A stretch of 64,000 nucleotides of DNA, from contig CABJBA010000013.1 in NCBI GenBank assembly GCA_902363735.1, forward strand, positions 1 to 64,000, read 5' to 3'. The DNA is from Clostridiaceae bacterium (GTDB lineage Bacteria; Bacillota; Clostridia; Lachnospirales; Lachnospiraceae). The position numbers and the translations under genes are program-made. Positions 17,890 to 27,124 of this stretch are shown in pieces; within the stretch, counting starts at the first letter, position 1; the number at the start of each line of letters is the position of its first letter. Under the pieces are notes generated by a model, which was not told the DNA's origin, made no database searches, and saw nothing but the letters and a program-made list of their open reading frames with translations.

Positions 17890-18426
17890 TTATTCAATGA
17901 TATATGCACTGAGAATCTCTCCATAATAAGCCGTATGGTAATCCTTGTTTGCACCATGGAATGAGCTGTCCACATCCTGAGGGTAGCACTTTTCCCTGTT
18001 TTCTGCGGTAATTGCATCGGGAGCTTGGGGCTGCTTATATATAACTCTGCATTCCAGGGTCAGGGGAAGCTCTTTGATCGCGGGTACGGAAATAGTATCA
18101 GTATTTTCCAGGGTTAAGTTCAGTTCTTTGATTTTATCAATATCATGACCAGATTTAGTTCCGCAGAAGCCCAGAATTTTTTTATCAAATTCTCCGTAAG
18201 GGATATTGACGGTAAACTCCGGATTTTTGTCCAGCTGGTGCTTTGTGAATCGGTTTTCTCTTATAAATGTGGTGAAAATCGGTTTTCCCCATTCGATTCC
18301 CAGGGTTCCCCAGGAAATAGTCATGGAATTTATCTTATCTCCGTCCTTTGTAGTCAGTAAAACTCCTTTTTGCAGTTCCTTCATAATGTAATTGGTATAA
18401 TCAAACAGTTGAATTTCAGTTTTCAT
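17890..18426 (-). CDS. Flavin reductase family protein
   Basis: A 178-residue FMN-binding split-barrel protein. The N-terminal block KGVLLTTKDGDKINSMTISWG and the following PIFTTFIRENRFT and FTVNIPY segments are typical of the flavin reductase/NADH-FMN oxidoreductase-like family. Many members in anaerobes bind FMN and have unknown electron partners. On the reverse strand AGGAGG precedes the ATG (18424-18426) by 7 bases. It stands alone and converges on rnpB. Confidence 0.85.
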   Translation of the reverse strand: MKTEIQLFDYTNYIMKELQKGVLLTTKDGDKINSMTISWGTLGIEWGKPIFTTFIRENRFTKHQLDKNPEFTVNIPYGEFDKKILGFCGTKSGHDIDKIKELNLTLENTDTISVPAIKELPLTLECRVIYKQPQAPDAITAENREKCYPQDVDSSFHGANKDYHTAYYGEILSAYIIE

Positions 18427-18533
18427 CGGGTTAGCCTCCTGATAATTATATTTTATATACTATATTAGTATCAAAAGTAATTTATTGCAAGAATACAATT
18501 TCATCAAAATATTTTTTGCGCTTAACATAAACT

Positions 18534-18788
18534 TCAGCAATAGTTTCCGGAACATAAGGGTTTGCTTTTTTCTCCGGAAAAATCCAGGAAGGACACACTG
18601 TAGGAAGAATCCTCTTCTTCCCCATGGATTGCCCTGTTGTATATCTTCAGTGCGTGTTCGACGGTAATCTCTACGCCGTGATAATAATATAAAGTAGCCT
18701 GCGTATGGGAAACTACGCTTTCTATCAGCAGCCTTGCATCATGGTTTTCAAATAATATTTCATTTAAGTTATTTTTTGTGATCATCAT
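18534..18788 (-). CDS. Small hypothetical protein behind a LexA-like box
   Basis: An 84-residue protein of no recognised family. It starts with two consecutive Met codons after AAAGGAGA, so 18788 is preferred to an in-frame ATG at 18806. It is acidic, without membrane segments, and has a HTQATLYYYHGVEITVEHALKIYNRAIHG block that looks helical. The upstream region holds a good minus-strand promoter (18881-18909) and a GAAC-N4-GTTC palindrome (18811-18822), consistent with damage-linked regulation. No function is assigned. Confidence 0.65.
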   Translation of the reverse strand: MMITKNNLNEILFENHDARLLIESVVSHTQATLYYYHGVEITVEHALKIYNRAIHGEEEDSSYSVSFLDFSGEKSKPLCSGNYC

Positions 18789-18810
18789 ACGCCGGTCTCC
18801 TTTCACTGAG

Positions 18811-18822
18811 GAACAAGTGTTC
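18811..18822. promoter_or_regulatory. LexA-like (SOS) box
   Basis: GAACAAGTGTTC is a perfect GAAC-N4-GTTC palindrome, the Firmicute LexA core; in minus orientation the flanked form CGAACACTTGTTCC differs from the Bacillus consensus CGAACRNRYGTTYC at one position. It lies between the promoter and the start codon of the minus-strand small gene, where binding could act as a roadblock. Confidence 0.5.
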
Positions 18823-18842
18823 GTTTAAAAGTTAAAAATTAA

Positions 18843-18859
18843 AACCACGGTCAGTGGTT
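18843..18859. repeat. Short inverted repeat in the divergent intergenic region
   Basis: AACCAC (18843-18848) and GTGGTT (18854-18859) form a 6-bp inverted repeat with a 5-base centre, between the promoter of the small minus-strand gene and its LexA-like box. It may be an operator half or chance. Confidence 0.3.
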
Positions 18860-18880
18860 CTGATTGGATATTCTATTGGT

Positions 18881-18909
18881 ATTATAACATAGATTTATTA
18901 GAAATGCAA
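18881..18909 (-). promoter_or_regulatory. Minus-strand promoter of the small hypothetical gene
   Basis: Read on the minus strand, TTGCAT (18909-18904) and TATAAT (18886-18881) are separated by 17 bp. Confidence 0.7.
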
Positions 18910-18946
18910 ACGTATGTTCTTATTTTTTGTTGTGAAAAAAGTACGG

Positions 18947-18974
18947 TGACAAAGAGCAGGCAACATGGTAAAAT
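18947..18974 (+). promoter_or_regulatory. Probable promoter of the MATE exporter
   Basis: GTGACA (18947-18952) and TAAAAT (18969-18974) are separated by 16 bp, with an upstream TGG that makes an extended -10 element. Confidence 0.5.
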
Positions 18975-19029
18975 AACGTTTGTGTCCTCCGAAAAGGCGG
19001 CGTAATATTATTTGTGAAGGATGTAAATT

Positions 19030-20388
19030 ATGGAAACTGATATGACTAAGGGTAGTCCTCTTCCGATTATTTTAAAATTTATGCTTCCTTTGATGATCGG
19101 CAACATTTTTCAACAGCTTTACAACATGGCAGATACCATTATTGTAGGCCGTTTTGTGGGCCCAGACGCTTTGGCAGCGGTAGGTTCCACAGGTACCATT
19201 ATGTTTCTGGTTCTCGGCTTTTCTCAGGGCATGAGTACAGGATTTTCGGTTCTCACCAGCCAGCGCTTTGGAGCAGGAGATGAAAACGGCACAAAAAGGT
19301 CGGTAGCTAACGGAATAATTTTATCTGTATTTATTATCGTTATTATGACTGCCTTAAGCCTTTATGGAATGAAATTCCTTCTCAGACTTATGAATACTCC
19401 TGAAAACATTATGGATGATGCATATACTTATATATCCATCATCTGCATGGGGACTGTCACAAGCGTATTTTATAATTTGTTTTCCTCCTATCTGCGCTCG
19501 GTGGGAAACAGCAGAATTCCTCTTTTGTCCCTGATTCTTTCTGCTTTTTTAAATGTGGTGCTGGATCTTTTTTTTGTTATTAATCTGAACATGGGAGTCG
19601 CAGGAGCTGCATTGGCCACTAACATCTCTCAGGGAATATCGGCAATTCTCTGTATTGTATATATTTATAAAAAGATTCCGGCCCTGACTCCTGAACGCAC
19701 ACACTGGAGGCTGGATAGCTGGGATACAAAGCGCCAGCTTTCTATTGGAATCCCTATGGCACTCCAGTTCGGAATCACGGCTTCAGGAACCATAGTCATG
19801 CAGTCTGCCATTAACTTATTCGGCTCTACTGCAGTTGCGGCATACACGGCAGCCAATAAATTCCAAAATTTGATCATGCAGGGAATGATCGCTATGGGAC
19901 AGACTATGGCTACTTATGCAGGTCAGAACTTTGGAAAGGGGAATATAAAAAGGATTCGCCAGGGTGTCAGGCTTGCTTTAGGGACCACTATCGTCTATAG
20001 CATCATTTGTTCTGCTCTGGCTCTTATGGGACTTTCTTTTATCTTAAAGTTGTTTTTTGCCGGCGATGTGGATATTGCAGATATGCTGCCCTGGGCAAAG
20101 ACCTATATTTATATTTGTGCAGCTTTTTATATCCCTCTTTCTACGATTTTTATATTCAGAAACACCATGCAGGGATGTGGTTACGGATTTTTGCCTATGA
20201 TGGGAGGAGTGGCAGAGCTTTTAGCCAGACTGATTATTGCTGCTTTAGCCATCGGATTTTTAAACTATCCCCTGGCTTGTGCTTGTGATCCGGCGGCTTG
20301 GCTCAGTGCTTCTTTGTTTACCGGAATTGCTTATCATCATATTATGAAAAAGAATCTGACCGCTGCCGAAGCTCCTTCAGACGGATGA
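19030..20388 (+). CDS. MATE family efflux transporter
   Basis: A 452-residue inner-membrane exporter of the multidrug and toxin extrusion family, with about 12 hydrophobic segments in two halves. The N-terminal block FMLPLMIGNIFQQLYNMADTIIVGRFVGPDALAAVGSTG is characteristic. Substrates, usually cations or drugs exchanged for Na+ or H+, cannot be told from sequence. It is monocistronic, with its own promoter upstream and plsX starting from a separate promoter about 35 bases downstream of its stop. Confidence 0.9.
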   Translation: METDMTKGSPLPIILKFMLPLMIGNIFQQLYNMADTIIVGRFVGPDALAAVGSTGTIMFLVLGFSQGMSTGFSVLTSQRFGAGDENGTKRSVANGIILSVFIIVIMTALSLYGMKFLLRLMNTPENIMDDAYTYISIICMGTVTSVFYNLFSSYLRSVGNSRIPLLSLILSAFLNVVLDLFFVINLNMGVAGAALATNISQGISAILCIVYIYKKIPALTPERTHWRLDSWDTKRQLSIGIPMALQFGITASGTIVMQSAINLFGSTAVAAYTAANKFQNLIMQGMIAMGQTMATYAGQNFGKGNIKRIRQGVRLALGTTIVYSIICSALALMGLSFILKLFFAGDVDIADMLPWAKTYIYICAAFYIPLSTIFIFRNTMQGCGYGFLPMMGGVAELLARLIIAALAIGFLNYPLACACDPAAWLSASLFTGIAYHHIMKKNLTAAEAPSDG

Positions 20389-20422
20389 TTTTTTTTCCGG
20401 TTTTAAATTTCTTAATTTATTA

Positions 20423-20451
20423 TTGATTTATAGATTAATATTTAGTATATT
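20423..20451 (+). promoter_or_regulatory. Promoter of the plsX operon
   Basis: TTGATT (20423-20428), a 17-bp spacer and TATATT (20446-20451) lie 42 bases before the plsX start in an AT-rich stretch. Confidence 0.6.
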
Positions 20452-20493
20452 ATGTAATAGATTATCTTAGGCGGAAACGAAAGGGGAATCAAG

Positions 20494-21546
20494 ATGATAA
20501 AAGTAGCTGTAGATGCCATGGGCGGCGATTATGCACCAGTAGAAATGGTTGCCGGAGCTGTTGAGGCTGTAAATGCGAATAAAGAGATCATGGTTCTCTT
20601 AGTAGGGCAGGAGCATATTGTATCGAAGGAACTTGAAAAGCACACCTACTCAAAGGATCAGATACAGATTGTGAATGCGTCAGAGGTAATCGAAACGGAA
20701 GAACCTCCGGTTAACGCCATACGAAAGAAGAAGGATTCTTCTATTGTTGTGGGAATGAATCTGGTAAAGCAGAAGGAGGCGGATGCGTTTGTATCGGCCG
20801 GCAGTTCAGGAGCCATCCTGGTTGGTGGGCAGGTAATTGTCGGGCGGATAAAAGGCGTGGAAAGACCGCCGTTAGCCCCCCTTATCCCTACGGAAAACGG
20901 TGTTTCCTTATTGGTGGATTGCGGAGCTAATGTAGATGCCCGCGCTTCACATCTGGTGCAGTTTGCCAGAATGGGCTCCCTTTATATGGAGCATGTGGTG
21001 GGTATTAAAAATCCAAGGGTGGCGATTGTCAACATTGGCGCAGAAGAGGAAAAGGGCAATGTGCTTGTAAAGGAAACATATCCGCTGTTGAAGGAATGCA
21101 AAGACATTCATTTTACCGGAAGCATTGAGGCCAGAGAGATTCCCAGAGGCGGTGCAGATGTCATTGTTTGTGAGGCATTTGTAGGCAATGTAATCCTTAA
21201 ACTTTATGAAGGAGTGGGAGCAACTCTCATAAGCAAGGTAAAGAGCGGTATGATGGGAAGCCTGAGAAGCAAAATCGGAGCTTTGCTTGTAAAGCCTGCA
21301 TTAAAGAAAACCTTAAAATCTTTTGACAGTTCCCAGTATGGCGGAGCGCCGCTTTTAGGACTTAATGGCCTGGTGGTAAAGACCCATGGGAATTCAAAGG
21401 CGGCAGAGGTGAAAAACTCCATACTCCAATGTGTAACCTTCAAGGAACAGGGAATTAATGACAAAATAAGAGAAAGTCTTAGAATTGAAAATGAAGCAGC
21501 GCCTTCAGGGCATGCTGTTTTGCCCGAAAAGCAAGGGCAAGAGTAA
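20494..21546 (+). CDS. plsX: Phosphate acyltransferase PlsX
   Basis: A 350-residue enzyme that turns acyl-ACP into acyl-phosphate for phospholipid synthesis. The family N-terminus KVAVDAMGGDYAP is present, as are SAGSSGAILVGG and the ending KTHGNSKA. Length is normal. It heads plsX-acpP-rnc-smc-ftsY, a conserved Firmicute order linking lipid synthesis with RNA processing and chromosome organisation. Confidence 0.96.
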   Translation: MIKVAVDAMGGDYAPVEMVAGAVEAVNANKEIMVLLVGQEHIVSKELEKHTYSKDQIQIVNASEVIETEEPPVNAIRKKKDSSIVVGMNLVKQKEADAFVSAGSSGAILVGGQVIVGRIKGVERPPLAPLIPTENGVSLLVDCGANVDARASHLVQFARMGSLYMEHVVGIKNPRVAIVNIGAEEEKGNVLVKETYPLLKECKDIHFTGSIEAREIPRGGADVIVCEAFVGNVILKLYEGVGATLISKVKSGMMGSLRSKIGALLVKPALKKTLKSFDSSQYGGAPLLGLNGLVVKTHGNSKAAEVKNSILQCVTFKEQGINDKIRESLRIENEAAPSGHAVLPEKQGQE

Positions 21547-21580
21547 GGAAATCAAGAATAGGAGAGAGGAAGGGAAAGAA

Positions 21581-21811
21581 ATGGAATTTGAGAAGTTACA
21601 GAACATTATTGCAGAGGTATTAAATATTGAGGCTGATGAGGTGACCATGAACGCAACGTTTGTAGACGATCTTGGTGCTGATTCTCTTGATGTTTTTCAG
21701 ATCGTTATGGGCATTGAGGAGGAATTTGACATTGAAATTCCGACTGAAGTGGCAGAAAACATCGTAAGTGTCAGTGATGCAGTAGAACAGATCAAGAACG
21801 CTTTAAATTAA
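21581..21811 (+). CDS. acpP: Acyl carrier protein
   Basis: A 76-residue acidic carrier protein. Ser35 in DLGADSLDVFQ is the phosphopantetheine attachment site. The ATG at 21581 follows GGAGAGAGGAAGGG; a longer in-frame reading from 21485 would run through the end of plsX and add a basic, non-homologous leader. Short spacing to plsX (34 bases) indicates one transcript. Confidence 0.96.
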   Translation: MEFEKLQNIIAEVLNIEADEVTMNATFVDDLGADSLDVFQIVMGIEEEFDIEIPTEVAENIVSVSDAVEQIKNALN

Positions 21812-21819
21812 TAGATGTG

Positions 21820-21861
21820 GGTGCTGCCGGGTCTTTCAGGTCTGTATGCAGCACCTTATTT
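21820..21861 (+). terminator. Weak hairpin between acpP and rnc
   Basis: GGTGCTGC (21820-21827) pairs with GCAGCACC (21848-21855) and is followed by TTATTTTAT. It could attenuate or process the acpP message so that the carrier protein is made in excess over rnc. Confidence 0.5.
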
Positions 21862-21888
21862 TATAATAAGGGTTGAAAGGGGTATAGG

Positions 21889-22605
21889 ATGAGCAGAAAT
21901 TTAAAAGAACTGGAAGAACGCGTCGGATACATTTTTTCGGACAGGCAGTTGATGAAACGGGCTGTAACTCACAGCTCCTATGCAAATGAGCACCGTTTAA
22001 GTAAACTGGAGTGTAACGAAAGGCTGGAATTTTTAGGTGATTCTGTTCTGGAAGTGGTTTCCAGTGACTGTCTGTATCACAAGTATCCGGATAGGCCGGA
22101 AGGTGATTTGACGAAAATACGGGCCAGCATTGTCTGTGAGCCGACCCTTGCCTACTGTGCCGAGGCTTTAAAGCTTGGAGAGTATCTGCTTCTTGGCAAG
22201 GGAGAGGAGGGAACCGGCGGACGTGGACGGGCGTCAATCGTATCAGATGCTATGGAAGCGCTCATAGGAGCTATTTATCTGGATGGTGGTTTTGCTAATG
22301 CAAAAGAGTTTATTCTTCGTTTCATCATGAATGATCTGGAACATAAACAGCTCTTTTATGATAGCAAGACTATCTTACAGGAGATCGTGCAGGGCAGGAC
22401 AGATGAACCATTAACCTATGAACTTTTACAGGAGAAGGGACCGGATCATAACAAGGTGTTTGAAACCCAGGTTCTCATAGGAAAAAAGGTCATCGGAAAA
22501 GGGGCGGGAAGGACGAAAAAGGCGGCGGAACAGGTGGCTGCCTATCACGGAATCCTGGAGCTTAAAAGCATGGAGACGGTTTCTGCCACAGGAAAGAAAG
22601 GGTAA
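21889..22605 (+). CDS. rnc: Ribonuclease III
   Basis: A 238-residue double-strand-specific endonuclease processing rRNA and mRNA. The catalytic signature NERLEFLGDSVLE lies at about residues 43-55, followed by the second acidic block SDAMEALIGAIYLD. The C-terminal dsRNA-binding domain has the usual GRTKKAAEQVAA ending. The start is preceded by AAAGGGG. It ends two bases before smc. Confidence 0.97.
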   Translation: MSRNLKELEERVGYIFSDRQLMKRAVTHSSYANEHRLSKLECNERLEFLGDSVLEVVSSDCLYHKYPDRPEGDLTKIRASIVCEPTLAYCAEALKLGEYLLLGKGEEGTGGRGRASIVSDAMEALIGAIYLDGGFANAKEFILRFIMNDLEHKQLFYDSKTILQEIVQGRTDEPLTYELLQEKGPDHNKVFETQVLIGKKVIGKGAGRTKKAAEQVAAYHGILELKSMETVSATGKKG

Positions 22606-22607
22606 CT

Positions 22608-25600
22608 ATGTATCTGAAAAGTATTGAGGTACAGGGCTTTAAATCATTTGCCAATAAGATTGTCTTTGACTTTCATAATGGAATCACTGGAATTGTAGGC
22701 CCAAACGGCAGCGGTAAGAGTAATGTTGCTGATGCTGTCCGCTGGGTTCTGGGTGAGCAGAAGGTAAAGCAGCTTCGAAGTTCCAACATGCAGGATGTGA
22801 TATTTTCTGGAACAGAGATGAGAAAACCTCAGGGTTTTGCTTATGTTGCCATTACTCTGGACAATTCAGACCATCATCTGGCCATTGATTATGACCAGGT
22901 GACGGTTTCAAGAAGGGTGTACCGTTCGGGAGAAAGCGAGTATATGATCAACGGCAGTGCCTGCCGCTTAAAAGATATTTATGAATTGTTTTACGATACG
23001 GGAATTGGAAAAGAAGGTTACTCTATTATTGGACAAGGGCAGATTGATAAAATTTTAAGCGGAAAGCCGGAGGAGCGCAGAGAACTGTTTGACGAGGCTG
23101 CCGGAATCGTGAAGTTTAAGAGAAGAAAGGCCATTGCCCAGAAGAAATTAGAAGCCGAAAAGCAAAATCTTGTTCGTGTCAGCGACATCCTCTCAGAGTT
23201 GGAAAAACAGATAGGCCCTCTTGCCAAGCAGTCTGAATCTGCAAGAGAATACCTTCGTTTAAAGGAAGAACTGAAAAAGTATGACGTCAACCAGTTTTTA
23301 ATGGAGACGGAAGGTCTGCGAGCCCAGATCAGGGAAAACGGGGAAAAGGAGTCCATTGTTTCCAGGGATTTAGAAGAGACAAGGCTGATATCAGACGGAA
23401 TAAGAAAAGAGTATGAGACATTGGATATTTCCCTGTCAAAGCTTGATGAGGTTATTGACCAGGCCAGGAATGAAAAGAATCAATCCGACATGGCAATAGG
23501 GAACCTGGAAGGTCAGATCAACGTACTGAAGGAACAGATCAATACGGAACAGATGAATGCAGAGCATATTGCAGGAAGAATCAGGACCATACATACCGAA
23601 GTTGAATCCAAAACCGCCCAGTCCATCCTCTATGAGGAGGAACGGTTCCAGATTGCCGGGCAGGTAAAGGCTGCAGCAGAAAGGCAGAAGGAAGCAGAAG
23701 GCACTTTAGGTGCTGAGGATGAAAGAATCCGTTTTCTGGAGCAGCAGATTGAAGCGGGAAAAGGCGGCCTCATCGGTCTTCTTAATGAAAAGGCTTCCTT
23801 CAGCGCAAGACACCAGCGGTATGAAACCATGCTGGAGCAGGTAAATGTACGGCATTCCGAGGTGTGCCAGAAGCTGTTAAAGTTTAAGAGTGATGAGTCG
23901 GAGCAGGATGAGCGGCTGGGTGCCCTTGAAAAGGAAGCCGGTGAAATTGAGACGTCAATATCTGAACGGGATCAATCCAGGATTTCCAGCGAAGCAAAGA
24001 CAGAGGAATTAGAAAATGAAGTCCGCAGGCTCAATAAAAATCTAAATAACAAGCAGCAGGATTATCATACCAGTTATACGAAGCTGGAATCCCTCCGCAA
24101 CATTGCAGAACGGTATGAAGGCTATGGCGGCAGTATCCGTAAGGTTATGGAGGTAAAGGACCGGATTCATGGCATTCACGGAGTCGTAGCAGATTTAATT
24201 ACAGTGCCTAAAAAGTATGAAATTGCCATTGAGACAGCACTTGGCGGAAGTATCCAAAATGTTGTAACCGATTCCGAACAGACGGCCAAGCATCTGATTG
24301 AATATTTAAAGAAAAACCGTTTTGGACGCGCGACCTTTCTTCCCCTTACCAGCATTGGAAATAAGAATTCCTTTCATCAGGAAAAAGCCTTGGAAGAGCC
24401 GGGGGTTCTGGGCCTTGCCAGTTCATTGGTAGAGACAAATCACCGGTATGAAGGTCTTCTCACCTATCTGCTGGGTAGGGTGGTGGTAGCAGAAACCATT
24501 GACCACGCAATTGCCCTGGCAAAAAAGTTCCAGTATTCTCTGCGGATTGTAACTCTGGAAGGAGAACTAATCAGCGCAGGCGGTTCCATGACAGGCGGAG
24601 CCTTTAAGAATACCAGCAATTTATTAGGAAGAAAAAGGGAAATGGAGGAGTTGGAGGAAGCCTGTACAAAAGCTCTTGTTGATGTGGAACGGCTGGAAAA
24701 GGACCTGGTAATGAACGAAGGGCTTCTGGCGGAAAGCAAGGAAGAACTTGGGAAAATAAAGGCAGAAATACAGCAGCTTTATTTAAAACAGAATACAATC
24801 AACTTAAGTTTAAGCCGGGTTGAAGAAAAAAAGGCGGAAATAAGGGAATCCTATGGAGATCTGGAACGGGAAAACAATCAGCTTGAAGAGCAGATAAGGG
24901 AAATCGGGACAAGCAGGCAAGATCTTTCAGAGGCAGTGGGACGGCTGGAACAGCAGAACCTTGAAACCACAGATCAACTGGAAGACTTTCAGCGGCTTCT
25001 GGAAACTGCCAGAGCGGACCGGGAACAGTATTTTAAAAACTTATCCGCAATTCAGATAGAGACTTCTGGATTAAAGCAAAAGGATAATTTTGAACAGGAG
25101 AATATCCGACGTGTAAAAGAAGAAATCCGCCGCCTGGAGGAAGAACTTTCCGGTCTTTCAAATGGAACCACCGATTCCAACCGGATTATTGGAGAAAAGC
25201 AAAGGGAAATTTATGCTTTGAAGAGCCGCATTGAAGATGCAAAAGCTCAGGCAGAGGTTCTGGAGCTGCTTATAAAGGAAAAGGCCGCTGTCAGAGAAGA
25301 TAAGTCCAGGGAGCAGAAGGAATTATTCCGGAAGCGGGAAGAACAGACGGAACGTATCGGCATTTTAGATAAGGAGTTGTTCCGTCTGCAGAGCCAGAAG
25401 GAAAAGCTGGAAGAGAGGCTGGAGAGCCATGTGGATTACATGTGGAACGAATATGAGCTGACCTTTTCAACGGCCGGGGCTTTGCGTAATGAGGAGTGGA
25501 CTTCTCTGTCCCAGATTAAATCCATAATCCTTTCCCTGAAAGAGGATATCCGGAAGCTGGGGCATGTCAATGTCAATGCCATAGAGGATTATAAGGAAAT

Positions 25601-26168
25601 ATCCGGGCGCTATGAATTTATGAAAACCCAGCACGATGATCTGGTGTCAGCAGAAGGCACACTGCTAAAGATTATTGAAGAGCTGGATACAGGAATGCGT
25701 AGACAGTTCGAGGAAAGGTTCCGGGAGATTCGCCAGGAATTTGACAAGGTGTTTAAGGAATTGTTCGGAGGCGGACGGGGAACCTTAGAGTTGGTGGAAG
25801 AGGATGATATTCTGGAGGCAGGAATCCAGATTATATCCCAGCCGCCGGGAAAAAAGCTTCAAAATATGATGCAGCTTTCCGGCGGGGAGAAGGCTTTGAC
25901 TGCAATTGCTCTTTTGTTTGCAATACAGAACTTAAAGCCATCTCCGTTCTGTCTTTTGGACGAAATTGAGGCTGCTCTTGATGATTCCAACGTAGACCGT
26001 TTTGCAAAATATCTGCATAAGCTGACAAAATATACGCAGTTTATTGTCATTACCCACAGGCGTGGTACCATGGTGGCTGCAGACCGTCTGTATGGTATTA
26101 CCATGCAGGAAAAGGGCGTTTCAACGCTAGTATCTGTTAATCTGATTGAAGAAGATTTAGAAAGTTAA
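22608..26168 (+). CDS. smc: Chromosome segregation protein SMC
   Basis: A 1186-residue condensin ATPase that organises and segregates the chromosome with ScpA and ScpB. The Walker A motif GPNGSGKSN is at residues 31-39, and two long coiled coils flank a hinge near residues 510-660 (RYEGYGGSIRKVME to SAGGSMTGG). The ABC signature LSGGEKAL starts at Leu1090, and Walker B is LLDEIEAALDD with Asp1118-Glu1119. Length is normal. The ATG lies 2 bases after rnc. Confidence 0.97.
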   Translation: MYLKSIEVQGFKSFANKIVFDFHNGITGIVGPNGSGKSNVADAVRWVLGEQKVKQLRSSNMQDVIFSGTEMRKPQGFAYVAITLDNSDHHLAIDYDQVTVSRRVYRSGESEYMINGSACRLKDIYELFYDTGIGKEGYSIIGQGQIDKILSGKPEERRELFDEAAGIVKFKRRKAIAQKKLEAEKQNLVRVSDILSELEKQIGPLAKQSESAREYLRLKEELKKYDVNQFLMETEGLRAQIRENGEKESIVSRDLEETRLISDGIRKEYETLDISLSKLDEVIDQARNEKNQSDMAIGNLEGQINVLKEQINTEQMNAEHIAGRIRTIHTEVESKTAQSILYEEERFQIAGQVKAAAERQKEAEGTLGAEDERIRFLEQQIEAGKGGLIGLLNEKASFSARHQRYETMLEQVNVRHSEVCQKLLKFKSDESEQDERLGALEKEAGEIETSISERDQSRISSEAKTEELENEVRRLNKNLNNKQQDYHTSYTKLESLRNIAERYEGYGGSIRKVMEVKDRIHGIHGVVADLITVPKKYEIAIETALGGSIQNVVTDSEQTAKHLIEYLKKNRFGRATFLPLTSIGNKNSFHQEKALEEPGVLGLASSLVETNHRYEGLLTYLLGRVVVAETIDHAIALAKKFQYSLRIVTLEGELISAGGSMTGGAFKNTSNLLGRKREMEELEEACTKALVDVERLEKDLVMNEGLLAESKEELGKIKAEIQQLYLKQNTINLSLSRVEEKKAEIRESYGDLERENNQLEEQIREIGTSRQDLSEAVGRLEQQNLETTDQLEDFQRLLETARADREQYFKNLSAIQIETSGLKQKDNFEQENIRRVKEEIRRLEEELSGLSNGTTDSNRIIGEKQREIYALKSRIEDAKAQAEVLELLIKEKAAVREDKSREQKELFRKREEQTERIGILDKELFRLQSQKEKLEERLESHVDYMWNEYELTFSTAGALRNEEWTSLSQIKSIILSLKEDIRKLGHVNVNAIEDYKEISGRYEFMKTQHDDLVSAEGTLLKIIEELDTGMRRQFEERFREIRQEFDKVFKELFGGGRGTLELVEEDDILEAGIQIISQPPGKKLQNMMQLSGGEKALTAIALLFAIQNLKPSPFCLLDEIEAALDDSNVDRFAKYLHKLTKYTQFIVITHRRGTMVAADRLYGITMQEKGVSTLVSVNLIEEDLES

Positions 26169-26179
26169 GGAGACCGACT

Positions 26180-27121
26180 ATGGGTGAAAAAATGGGGTTC
26201 TTTGGAAAGCTGGTAGCTGGGCTGCAAAAGACAAGGGATAATATTATCGCAGGAGTGGATTCCATTTTCAGCGGCTTTTCAGCTATTGACGATGAATTTT
26301 ATGAAGAAATCGAAGAAATTCTGATTATGGGAGATTTGGGAATCCAGACTACAACGTCGATTGTGGAGGATTTAAGAAGGAAGGTTAAAGAAAACAACAT
26401 CAAAGATCCGGCAGAATGCAAACAGCTTCTTATGGACAGTATTATGGAACAGATGGATCTGGGAGAAAACGCATATGAATTTGAAAACCGGAAATCCGTA
26501 CTTTTAATCATTGGCGTAAACGGGGTGGGTAAAACCACTTCCGTGGGAAAGCTTGCAGGGCAGATGAAGGATGAGGGAAAAAAAGTGATTGTTGCGGCTG
26601 CTGATACCTTCCGTGCGGCAGCCATTGACCAGTTGACGGAGTGGGCCAGAAGAGCAGGAGTGGATATTATAGCCCAGCAGGAGGGCTCTGACCCGGCAGC
26701 AGTTGTTTTTGACGCTGTGGCAGCCGCCAAATCAAGGCAAGCTGACATATTGATTTGTGATACTGCAGGCCGTCTGCACAATAAAAAAAATCTCATGGAA
26801 GAATTAAAGAAAATCAACCGGATTATTGACAAAGAATACCCGGAAGCCTACAGGGAAACTCTTGTGGTATTGGATGGGACTACAGGGCAGAATGCTCTTG
26901 TGCAGGCAAAACAGTTTATGGAAGCAGCAGATATTACCGGAATAATCTTGACAAAACTGGATGGAACGGCTAAGGGTGGCATTGCAGTTGCCATACAGTC
27001 TGAGCTTGGAATTCCTGTAAAATACATTGGAGTCGGAGAAAAGATTGATGACCTGCAAAAGTTCAACGCAAAGGAATTTGTTAATGCATTGTTCCATGCA
27101 GAAGAGAAAGAAGAGGCGTAA
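26180..27121 (+). CDS. ftsY: Signal recognition particle receptor FtsY
   Basis: A 313-residue SRP-type GTPase that docks ribosome-SRP complexes at the membrane. The short N domain is followed by the G domain: [15 protein letters not shown] (from about Gly112), [27 protein letters not shown] and [10 protein letters not shown]. Like other Gram-positive FtsY it lacks the long acidic A domain. ATG 26180 has AAGGAGACC upstream; Met5 is a less likely alternative. Confidence 0.96.
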   Translation: MGEKMGFFGKLVAGLQKTRDNIIAGVDSIFSGFSAIDDEFYEEIEEILIMGDLGIQTTTSIVEDLRRKVKENNIKDPAECKQLLMDSIMEQMDLGENAYEFENRKSVLLIIGVNGVGKTTSVGKLAGQMKDEGKKVIVAAADTFRAAAIDQLTEWARRAGVDIIAQQEGSDPAAVVFDAVAAAKSRQADILICDTAGRLHNKKNLMEELKKINRIIDKEYPEAYRETLVVLDGTTGQNALVQAKQFMEAADITGIILTKLDGTAKGGIAVAIQSELGIPVKYIGVGEKIDDLQKFNAKEFVNALFHAEEKEEA

Positions 27122-27124
27122 CGC

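Noticed and set aside
20423..20451. FapR-type operator at the plsX promoter
   Set aside because: A TAATAT-ATATTA inverted repeat lies near the -10, but the match to the FapR consensus is too poor.
26299..26832. 177-residue minus-strand frame
   Set aside because: Shadow of ftsY, whose GTPase motifs occupy this interval.
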